From: Astrothelium macrocarpum
Taxonomy: Eukaryota > Ascomycota > Dothideomycetes > Trypetheliales > Trypetheliaceae
NCBI GenBank assembly: GCA_021030915.1
Contig: JAGEMR010000034.1
Coordinates: forward strand, 1 to 64,000
DNA length: 64,000 bases
Reading direction: 5' to 3'
How positions within the stretch are numbered: the first letter of the stretch is position 1; every line of letters starts with the position of its first letter. The translations under genes were made by a program, and so were the position numbers. Shown one piece after another: positions 55,721 to 64,000 of the stretch. The notes below the pieces were generated by a model. The model had not been told where the DNA came from and searched no databases. It saw nothing but the letters and a program-made list of their open reading frames with translations.

Positions 55721-57426
55721 ATGCACGCCCCCTCCCTCTATCTTGTGACTGACTCAACCGAGCCCATCCTCGGGCTCCGGGAACTCGTAGACGTTGTGCG
55801 CTCTGCGATTGAAGGAGGCATGCCGGTCCTGTGTATTCGCTTTTTGCAGCATTAATCTAGAACCCAGGTGTTTCAATCGTCCAGTATCGAGACAAAACGA
55901 GTGAGACCGCGGACCTCATCAAGACTGCAAAGCAATTGCATGAGGTCACAAGCAAGCACAATGTACCTCTGCTCATCAATGATAGAATCGATGTCGCTCT
56001 TGCCGTTGGTGCTGAGGGCGTTCACATTGGCCAAGATGATATAGACCTATCTTCTGCTCGCAGAATACTCGGCGATAATGCCATTATTGGTGTAACAGCC
56101 TCATCAATTGAAGAAGCTCAGGCGGCAGCAAGTGGAGGTGCCAACTATTTGGGAATCGGAACCGTGTTTTCCACGCCTACGTGCGATCTGCATCCCACTA
56201 CATATTCATAATTCGGAAGCTAACATAATATGTAGCAAGGAAAATACCAAATCCATCATAGGTACTGCTGGTACACGAGATATCCTCACGTCCCTTGAGA
56301 ATGTAGACAAGTCCGTCAAGACCTTTGCTATAGGAGGTATCAACCATGCCAATGTGCAGCGTGTACTCTTCCAGTCGAAATCAGAAAAACGACAGCTAGA
56401 TGGTGTTGCCATTGTTAGCGCCATCATGGCTGCAGATGATCCTTCTGCGGCCGCGAAGCAACTTCTTGAGTTGATGAAATTTCCTCCTCCATTTGCTTCC
56501 GGCACAGTGCCAAGCAATATCTCAATCGCAGGAGTTGTCGATCAAGTACCGGCAATTGTGAAGCGTTTAGGTGAACAAAATCCTTTATGTCACAACATGA
56601 CAAATCTAGTGGTACAAAACTTTGCCGCAAATGTGGCATTGGCAATGTGAGCTCATAATTTAATAGTCCATTAGACAATTCTGATGTTGCTTTCAGTGGA
56701 GCGAGCCCTATCATGTCGAACAATGGGGATGAGGCTGGAGATCTTGCCAAGCTTGGCGGAGCTCTCGTCCTCAACATGGGCACATCGACTCCAGAAGGCT
56801 TGCTCAACTATTGCAAAGCCCTTCAAGCATACAATGCGGCAGGTGGTCCAACGCTATTGGATCCAGTTGGTGCGGGTGCCACTGAACAACGACGTGCTGG
56901 CGTCAAGCAAATGCTGGGCAATGGGTACTTTACAGTCATCAAAGGCAATGAAGGCGAGATCAAGACAGTGTCGGGGTCGAACGCTAGACAGCAGCGAGGT
57001 GTAGACAGTGGCACCAGCACACTCGATGGACAAGGAAAGGCACAGCTGGTCAAAGATTTGGCTGCCAGGGAGAGGAATGTGGTGCTTATGACTGGCAAGA
57101 CGGATTACATTAGTGATGGAGTGCGCACATTTGCCATTTCCAATGGCCATGAATACCTTGGTAATATCACAGGAAGTGGGTGCACACTCGGGACCACCAT
57201 TGCCGCGTTCTTGGCTGTGCATCGGCAAGACATGTTGCTCGCGGCACTGACAGGCATACTAATGTATGAGATTGCCGCTGAGCGAGCAGCACTACGAGAA
57301 GACGTCAGAGGACCCGGTACATTTGTCCCTGCATTCATCGATAGCCTCTTTGCTATTCGAAAGAATGCGGCAGACGGAGACGATAGCTGGATATCCGTTG
57401 CCAGGATAGAGGAAGTTCAAACGTGA
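55721..57426 (+). CDS. THI6: Bifunctional thiamine-phosphate synthase / hydroxyethylthiazole kinase
   Basis: Joins HMP-pyrophosphate and thiazole phosphate, and phosphorylates hydroxyethylthiazole, in thiamine synthesis. Starts MHAPSLYLVTDSTE. The N-terminal TIM barrel shows SIVQYRDKTSET, LLINDRIDVALAVGAEGVHIGQDD, GVTASSIEEA, YLGIGTVFSTPTK and FAIGGIN. The C-terminal kinase shows NPLCHNMTNLVVQNFAAN, GASPIMS, GPTLLDPVGAGA, VIKGNEGEI and the catalytic-site NITGSGCTLG. Introns: 55818-55867, 56181-56235, 56646-56696. Intron 1 seems to be a GC-AG intron: cutting after GAAGGAG gives EGGVSIVQYR, while the nearest frame-keeping GT donor would leave only 35 nt and insert five residues. About 515 residues, as expected for the fusion. 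Confidence 0.92.
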
Positions 57427-57934
57427 TGGGTGTTGATGACCGGGCCGTTTTTATCGCATCAGGACATAGACCTGTACAACGATTCATCCCTGCTGGACTT
57501 GTTTGGAAGCGTCAAATGAAGCAGTCAAGCAAAAGAGGCTAATCTCGGAGAAGAATATGAGCTGAGCTCCGCTTGCTCTTTCTCGAAGGAATAGGAGAGA
57601 CGAATGACAATCATGTCGACCATAAAGCGCTGCAGTTGAGATAGAAGTCGATTTGATTTCTCGGTGTCAATCATCTGCTATAAGAAAGGGAAAAAAACCG
57701 GATGGATAAGGGAAGAATATGAAAAACAAAAACCTATCGTCAACCAGTAATCAAAGGTATCTTGCTCCATAGCTCTGCATGACCTGGAAATCCCATGCAA
57801 CCGGTAAGGAGAAGCCGCATAGAAACACATCTGCGCTTGGTGTGTACATGAAAGGTGCCATTTGTTGGAACGGCTGATACTTGTTCATCAATGTACCGTT
57901 TCCCACTTTAATCCGCCAAATGACCTTTGATAAT
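57427..57934. other. Intergenic between convergent THI6 and calmodulin
   Basis: 3' flanks; the calmodulin 3' UTR probably occupies the right half. Nothing else recognised. Confidence 0.6.
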
Positions 57935-58752
57935 CTATTTTTGCATCATCAACTGGACAAACTCGTTATCTGGAAATGACGGATTAGCGAGAAGATAATC
58001 GAATGAACAAAAACAATGTATTCTCACAATCAATTCGTCCATCACCATCTTGATCAGCCTCTCTGATCATCTCATCAACCTCGTCATCAGTCAACTTCTC
58101 ACCAATTGAAGTCATGACGTGACGCAGCTCAGCGGCTGAAATGAAACCATTGTTGTCACGATCGAAGACCTTGAATGCTTCTCGAATTTCTTCCTCGGAA
58201 TCCGTATCTTTCATCTTGCGGGCCATCATTGTGAGAAATTCTACCATGATCAGATTAGCCTGAGATTATGTGAGGGCCGAAGGCTAGGCTAGGCTAGGCT
58301 AGGCTCCTCATACCAGGAAAGTCAATGGTCCCATTGTTGTCAGCATCAACCTCGTTTATCATATCTTGCAGCTCAGACTCGCTAGGGTTCTGGCCTAGTG
58401 AGCGCATCACAGTACCGAGCTCCTTTGTGGTGATTTGTCCTTGAGAGTCCGTATCAGTGATACGTTCGTAGAGCCAAGCACGATGCAATACTAACCGTCG
58501 CCATCTTTATCCTACAGATAAATCGTCAGTGACCGTGGAGGGACACGAGGCTGCCGAGCCGAGATGGAGAGTGCAAGTGAGAGATAGATGGACTTACAAA
58601 GAGGGAAAAGGCTTCCTTGAACTCGGAAACTTGCTCTTCTGTCAGAGAGTCGGCCTAGATGCGGCATTGCAGTCAGCATATTAAGATAAGAAAAAGTGCA
58701 GACAGTGTCAAACAGCAGTGCGGGGCAGTGTGTGGGGAGTAAGGCGCACCAT
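57935..58752 (-). CDS. CMD1: Calmodulin
   Basis: Four-EF-hand calcium sensor, essential in fungi. Six exons: 58750-58752 (only the ATG), 58598-58654, 58496-58511 (16 nt), 58314-58439, 58028-58240 and 57935-57969. Splicing gives [44 protein letters not shown]..., [22 protein letters not shown] and RID-YNEFVQLMMQK, 149 residues, practically invariant with other fungal calmodulins. The calcium loops [36 protein letters not shown] and DQDGDGRIDYNE each keep their acidic ligands. Each junction was set by reading frame plus this conservation, so the structure is secure. Divergent from TLG2. Confidence 0.96.
58281..58305. repeat. AGGCT x5 tandem repeat in a calmodulin intron
   Basis: Five perfect AGGCT units sit within the intron between exons 4 and 5, close to its 5' splice site on the minus strand. 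Probably polymorphic in copy number. Confidence 0.9.
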
Positions 58753-59190
58753 TGTACAAAGTTATCCTGGCGCCAATATAGTAGTAGGGTTTAGAGGAGG
58801 CTTGGGAATATGGTGTCAGTAAATTGACCGGCGAAAGATTGAGAGTGGAAAGGTTGGGGAGGGAGCGTGGTGGAGGGAATGCTGCTCATCAGGCAGCGAC
58901 AGAAACAATCAATGGCAAGCCTCGCGCTAGGAGAGAGCTGAATCCGCCTGGCACGTGATCCCATCTTTTCCCCCGGCTCGCAACGTCGACTTGGCTCTTT
59001 CAATATGCTGTTGCCGGCCAATCATTCTTCGCCGAAGTTGACCTTCATCTCCCGTCATTTGCTTACTGTCCACTACCCTCATCTGCTCTACTTCTGGATG
59101 TCTACCTCCCTGACTCTGCTACCTGCAGATGCCCTGCTCTGCGTCTTTTGCCGATCCATGGTCTGAGTAACCTAGCTTTCGAACCGCGCC
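58753..59190. promoter_or_regulatory. Divergent promoter calmodulin / TLG2
   Basis: A 438-bp spacer between divergent ATGs; pyrimidine-rich on the + strand from about 59040 toward TLG2. No specific site identified. Confidence 0.5.
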
Positions 59191-60465
59191 ATGTGGCGTG
59201 ATCGTACTAATTTGTTCGTTCGAAATCAACCAGTAAATGTTTTCTTATGTGAACGCTAATACCACCCCAGATTCATATCTTATCGGCAATCGTATAATCA
59301 TCACCTTACCAAGAAAACTCCATATGGCGGCTCGAGATCAAATGGCTACGGCGATGGAGGCTCAGTACCAGAAGAACGTCGGGGACTCATGTCCTCGGGT
59401 GCTTATGAGGATGATGGCGATGCGGTGATAGAGATGGATCTACTACCGCCTCGGTGGCTGGATATTCAAGATCAAGTGACCGATTTGCTCAGCAGCATAG
59501 CACAACAAATGAAACGGCTGGAGCAACTTCACCAAAAACATGTTTTGCCTGGCTTTGATGATGAGGACGTGAAGATACGGGAAGAGAGGGACATTGAGAA
59601 AATGACCCAGGAGATTACCAGAGGCTTCCAGAGCTGTCAAAAGGCCATACAACGCATAGATTCCATGGTCAAAGAATCTACCCAGCAAGGCGGTATCAAC
59701 AGCGGAGAGGAAACCATGGCAAGGAATCTGAAGATTTCTCTTGCCTCTCGAGTTGGTGAAGTTAGTGCGCTGTTCCGCAAGAAGCAATCCGCGTACCTTA
59801 AGAGTACGTAATTACTCATTAAACCTTCAAGTCTGGCCGTCTAACAAGCTACAGAGCTCCGGAATCTTGGCGGTATGGCTTCACCTCTGGAACGATCTTC
59901 AACACCTATACAAAATCCATATACGGACCCATCTCTCATGGAATCTGACGCCGACCGCTCCTTTTCCCAATCCACCTTACTCCAAACCGCTCAAAAGAAA
60001 CGCCAGACTAATGTTAATGATACAATGATTGCTCAACGCGAGCGTGAGATCGAAGACATTGCTCAAGGCATCATCGAACTTGCCAATATTTTCCAAGAAC
60101 TCCAGACCATGGTCATTGATCAGGGTAGCATGCTCGATCGCATCGACTACAATGTCGAGCGCATGACTACCGATGTCAAGGCGGCTGACAAAGAATTGAC
60201 GGTCGCCACAGGATATCAGAAACGGACAACAAAGCGGAAGATCATATTGCTGTTGCTGCTCATCGTCGTAGCAATGTTCATTTTACTGATATTAAAACCT
60301 CGAAGAAGGAGCGAGCCTCCTCCCGCTCCAGAGCCAGTGCCTAACCCAGACACCCCAGTGGCAGCTCCACCGGAGCGTCTGGTCAAGATGAAGCCTAGAG
60401 ATTGGAGAAGACGCAAAAGGAGGCGGAAGCTGGATCTCGGCTTTGGTGTGGCCGATTTTTTTTGA
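59191..60465 (+). CDS. TLG2: Syntaxin-16-type t-SNARE Tlg2
   Basis: A trans-Golgi/endosomal SNARE for retrograde traffic. Introns 59214-59270 and 59804-59854 are removed. The N-terminus MWRDRTNLFISYRQSY is characteristic. The Habc region contains LPPRWLDIQDQVTDLLSSIAQQMKRLEQLHQKHVLPGFDD. The SNARE motif is IAQREREIEDIAQGIIELANIFQELQTMV...QGSMLDRIDYNVERM, with Q at the central layer (FQEL). One C-terminal helix (ILLLLLIVVAMFILLIL) anchors it. A luminal tail of about 55 residues, rich in proline then Arg/Lys, follows the anchor, longer than in many syntaxins. Confidence 0.92.
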
Positions 60466-60861
60466 AATGATACCATGTATGAATACAATATTTCTTGCTT
60501 TGCCATCATTCACTTCCTCTGTGCCATCCCATCGTAATCGCCTCCGCCTTCCCTTCTCGACTTCCGCCCCGCCCCTTCCCGCTTTTTGCCCCATCCCTTC
60601 TCACTCCGCCTGGAAATCTCCTGCGTAATTAAACGCCTCGCCATACCCAAGTATTCAGTCGCCTGACAATCCATCATACAAGACCTCGCCTCTGGTATGG
60701 AAGGCTCCGCCACCTTCTCCTCTCCCACCTTTCTATGCCTATCGTCACAAACTCAAACCCCAAACGCTCCACTCCTTTGACTATTGACATCCGTGGAAGT
60801 CGAAGATAGATTCTATGTTGTCCGGAAATTCCAAGTATCCCACACACCCTTTCATTCGAAA
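60466..60861. other. Intergenic between convergent genes
   Basis: C-rich on the + strand between about 60535 and 60770, without a coding explanation; otherwise 3' flanks. Confidence 0.55.
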
Positions 60862-62047
60862 TCACGTTTTGTGTTGCACTCCCGAAAGTGCATAAGGTCT
60901 TGATCCTTCAGTGCAAAAGAGCACCACAATGGAATCTGAGTTGAGAAGTTCCCCATTTTCGCGGTTTGTTGCCACCACTGACTTCAGAGCAGCAAGGGGC
61001 GCAGCACCACACGGACCCGCGTGAATCCCAAGACTTTCAAGTTCGTGCACAGCATTATCAGCCATGTCGTCGTCTATCGACACACTTACATCAACGCCTT
61101 CCCTCAGTACAGGCCAAGCGATTGTAGATACTGTACCGCAGTTCATGCCGCTCATGATCGTGTCATCTGTCTCAACCGTAGTAAGCTCACCGCTGAACAA
61201 GCTCGCTTGTAAACAAGCTGCCGTATCTGGCTCCACCGCTGCAGTGCTGCAAGGATACGGTCTACTTTTCCAGTAAGACACGGCACATTGAGCAAACGAT
61301 CCGACGCCAACCGGAATCACGACGACATCGACAGAGCGCCCCGTCGCTTCGCGGACTTGCTCTTCCGTCTCGACGATCATGGTGGAATAGCCGTCTACGA
61401 TCCACTTCTCAAACATGAACCCGAGAACGCACATTTCATCGTCGCTGTGAGTATCTTACCTGTGGTATTTCTGTATATCCCTCAAACGCTGTATCCTGGA
61501 TAAGGATCCCATTTGGCACTTGAGATCTCTGCAGGGCTTCTTGCACGGTATGATCATAGTCTCCATCCACCACGATTACTCGACACCCCTCGCTGCCGAT
61601 GCGCTCTCTGGTCGGCTGGTCGAGGTATGAAGGCACGAAAATGTCGCACCTTGTCCCCAGTATCTTGGCCATGCGGGCTGTTGCTCGTCCATGATTTCCG
61701 TCCGTTGCGGCGAATAACGTAATATCTTGCTTACGTGCTGCTTCCGAGAGGAGCTCGAGTGGAACCCCGATCTCGTTCTGTGTCGCGTTCGCCACGGCCC
61801 GATAGGCAGCCCACGATGCGCCGAGAATTTTGAACGCTGGGAGACCGGCTCGGATGGACTCATCTTTGACAAAGACGCGTTTCACCCCAATTTCTTTGGC
61901 GACGGGATCGAGTGAGATGAGTGGGGTCGCTGAGAATGCAGGTAAAGTTTTATGGAACTCTCGGATTCTCGGATCAACTTCCACGTCGTGCTTCCAGTGA
62001 CGGGCCGTAGGATTCAGGTATATGCGGCTTGTGCGGGAGCTCGCCAT
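60862..62047 (-). CDS. Diaminopropionate ammonia-lyase-like PLP enzyme
   Basis: A PLP-dependent fold-type II lyase. The ATG at 62047 (MASSRTSRIYLNPTA) is preferred over upstream frame extensions. Signatures: PLP lysine in ESIRAGLPAFKILGASWA, the substrate/PLP loop ATDGNHGRATARMA, and the phosphate-binding VIPVGVGSFAQ. Intron 61408-61459 joins TEIPQ to KWIVDGYSTM. The C-terminus CGAAPLAAL and VVLFCTEGS completes the fold. About 377 residues, normal. It could act on diaminopropionate, serine or threonine analogues; the exact substrate is inferred from overall pattern only. Confidence 0.85.
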
Positions 62048-62804
62048 TTCCAGTTGTTTGAAGATCACATGAGTCTCCGACAAAAACGATAGACTGATCT
62101 TGAAGAGGATTGATGACACAAGCTGTCAAAACCGGTTAAGTCTCCCAGGATTTCGGGCATTTCGACATCGATTTTAGTCTTAATCAGCTATCTCAACATC
62201 TTCGCATCAATGGAGTTCTTCGGGCCCCTCATGAATGCTGTTGAGATGCGATTGGGTTGTGCTTGTGTCAAGACTCTGCTCCATGAGGTCTGTCCATTCT
62301 GTTCTTGAGTCCGTGCACTCCAGTAAAATATCGCCATTCTGCAGCACCAGGCAGGGACTGGCTCCGTGACGATCAAGGCCACGGCCAACGGAAGATATTT
62401 ATCGTCTTTTTCCGCTCAATTTCGCAAAGACATACCAGTCGAATCACCGCTATTGCCTTCATTTCACATTGATTTTACAAGCATGCAATGCGACCCAGTA
62501 TATCGTCCCTTTCCAACACTCTCGGTTGGGTTGTACTTATCATCTGTTCGTGTATTTTCAATGAGATGAAATTTGGAATAGCTGTTTATCCATCTCTCCA
62601 TGAATATGTTTATTCTTGCATTTCAAATCTCTGACAAGTTATCAATGTTGCCTGCGCTCAATGTATTCAGAAGGGTGCCACTGTTCTATAATCTATTCCC
62701 CATCCTCTCTCAAGGACTTGAATTCTCCAAGCTGCGACCATTTCTATCACATGTTCAATATGCTGGAACTCTAGTTACATAATGAATATAAGATCTTCTG
62801 TGGT
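62048..62804. other. Intergenic
   Basis: Promoter of the lyase gene (-) and 3' flank of the receptor-like gene (-). No coding content recognised. Confidence 0.6.
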
Positions 62805-64000
62805 CTACTGGGGAACGAAACTCTCATGATTCGACATAACATGATACCTACCCGATTGGGAGGCGTGTCGGTTAAAAGAAGACTCGGGTCGTTGCAAGCC
62901 ATGCTCAAGTTCCGTGGTTTTGCGACTGGGTGGGGCCATTATTTGGTCCAGTTCATGAGACACAGCTGTACCAAAGGGCGTCGACGTGGAAATATCGAGC
63001 GAGCCACCCGGCCTGGTTGACTGAAGGAGTAAATCGTTGTGCTCACGATATTTCTTAATCCTCGGTAATGGAATTCTACTGAATCCACGAATGCCTTCAC
63101 TAGAAGACGAGTTGGTGTCAAGTCTGAAGATACGTGGCACCATGGGAAGACAGCAGACTATGAGACTACTTGCGACCTCGGCAGCCGCCCATAAACAGAC
63201 CGGAACAAGAGCCCAGGTGACGTCTGTATTTCCAAGACCTTTGATACTCTCAACGAGACGCATAACACTAGAAATACAGGCACTTTGCGAATCGAGTTAG
63301 ATCTTCTAGTAGCAGCGGTAGCGTGTGGCGCCTTACAAGAGACCAGTTGCAAATACGAAGGAGACACCGAACTTCCTCCGTGAGTCCATTTGCAACTTTA
63401 ATACCCATGTGATTGGTAAAGTTAATATGAGGAAATCATCAACGACATTAATCACAGCAGTGGCGACAAATGTTCGGTTAATATTCACGCAATGTCCTGG
63501 TAGAGAATCCCCCCAAATCTTTTCGCGAGGTATGCATACGAAGATTTCGATGAACAACAGAACAGTGTAGAACACACTGTTGGCTACGATGAGCCCTTGC
63601 AAGATCCACCATCTCCAGGAAATCCTCAGGGGAGCGAAAAGCTCAAGTAGCTGCATCAACACCGCCATCTTTGTGAACAAAATTGCAGGCATGTAGAGTA
63701 TTTGAGTAATATTGAGGATCTCTGAGAATTTCGTGATCATGGACCGATGCAAGTCATAGGCGTGAACACCGAAGCCATATCTGAGTGCGTAAAGGTCGGG
63801 AGATATATGAGCTAAGAAGCAGCCCCAGGCCAGCACACAGACATTGTCGGTGAAGTTCCAAGTGGCAAGGAGAAAGTATCGAACATAGGCTCGAAGTGGG
63901 ACGATTATTGCGGACAATATTAGTAGTGTCACCAAAGAAGCCACTATGACGGGTTGTTTCGTGTTTTCGGGGTTATTGAAATTTGACGTCACGCCCGGAG
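62805..64000 (-). CDS. Rhodopsin/PTH11-like seven-helix membrane protein, 5' end outside the window
   Basis: A fungal integral membrane protein of the PTH11/rhodopsin-like receptor family, with ligand unknown. The frame is open through the right edge (PGVTSNFNNPENTK...), so the start lies beyond 64000. Hydrophobic helices: VIVASLVTLLILSAIIVPL, VCVLAWGCFLA, ILYMPAILFTKMAVLMQ, WWILQGLIVANSVFYTVLLF, FVATAVINVVDDFLILTLPI, the FGVSFVFATGL helix and WALVPVCLWAAAEVASSLIVCCLP. The family signatures CIPREKIWGDSLPGHCVN, DFLILTLPI and LQMDSRRKFGVSF are all present. Intron 63269-63336 joins ATGLF to VMRLVES; the helix around it is some six residues shorter than I expect, so the acceptor may differ. A polar cytosolic tail of about 110 residues ends the protein. 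Confidence 0.83.

Noticed and set aside
1..64000. CRISPR arrays, rRNA operons, phage-like or bacterial operon features.
   Set aside because: No regularly spaced direct repeats or rRNA-like sequence seen; intron-rich eukaryotic genes throughout.

Overview
The window is nuclear DNA of a filamentous ascomycete (Pezizomycotina). The evidence is short GT-AG introns of about 49-115 nt in most genes, both coding strands used without operons, and families typical of these fungi: a HET-like membrane protein, a PTH11/rhodopsin-type receptor, a SnoaL-FMO monooxygenase, a Dal5-type permease domain and a bifunctional THI6. The class within Pezizomycotina could not be resolved. No rRNA, tRNA, CRISPR array, virus or intact transposon was recognised.

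Layout. Positions 1-8.7 kb are accessory: a flavin monooxygenase (-) running off the left edge, a 2.1 kb spacer, then a 1292-codon reading frame (+) that joins a HET-like membrane protein to a complete 12-helix MFS transporter. From 9 to 21 kb lie housekeeping genes: SGF73 (SAGA), a MAPEG protein, a DGAT1-type acyltransferase, PFS2 (mRNA 3'-end processing), a hypothetical protein with 14-residue repeats, dihydroorotase and IWR1. From 21.6 to 33 kb genes are sparse: a SANT-like protein, an isochorismatase-family hydrolase, ALG5 and a gene-poor stretch of about 5.4 kb. From 33 to 36.7 kb is an EST1/SMG-like PIN-domain protein, followed by about 4 kb of gene-poor DNA. From 40.7 to 64 kb genes are dense again: a RING protein, a Nudix hydrolase, MEF2/RRF2, VPS17, a Rossmann-fold reductase, MET2, eIF5, THI6, calmodulin, TLG2, a diaminopropionate ammonia-lyase-like enzyme, and a PTH11-like receptor cut by the right edge.

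The genes serve general cell functions (transcription, mRNA processing and decay, translation, Golgi/endosome traffic, pyrimidine, methionine and thiamine synthesis) and do not form one pathway. Several pairs are divergent over 0.2-0.9 kb (dihydroorotase/IWR1, MEF2/VPS17, RING/Nudix, eIF5/THI6, calmodulin/TLG2, DGAT1/PFS2).

Two things stand out. First, the HET-like/MFS reading frame: six exons keep frame with no stop, and the transporter half has no start of its own. Second, a DNA-level pattern: at least seven GC-rich peaks inside unrelated genes are C-rich on their left and G-rich on their right along the + strand, whichever way the gene points. This skew runs into introns and flanks and appears to dictate the low-complexity protein tails. 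Exon borders were read by eye from splice signals plus family similarity recalled from general knowledge; none were checked against RNA data or databases.
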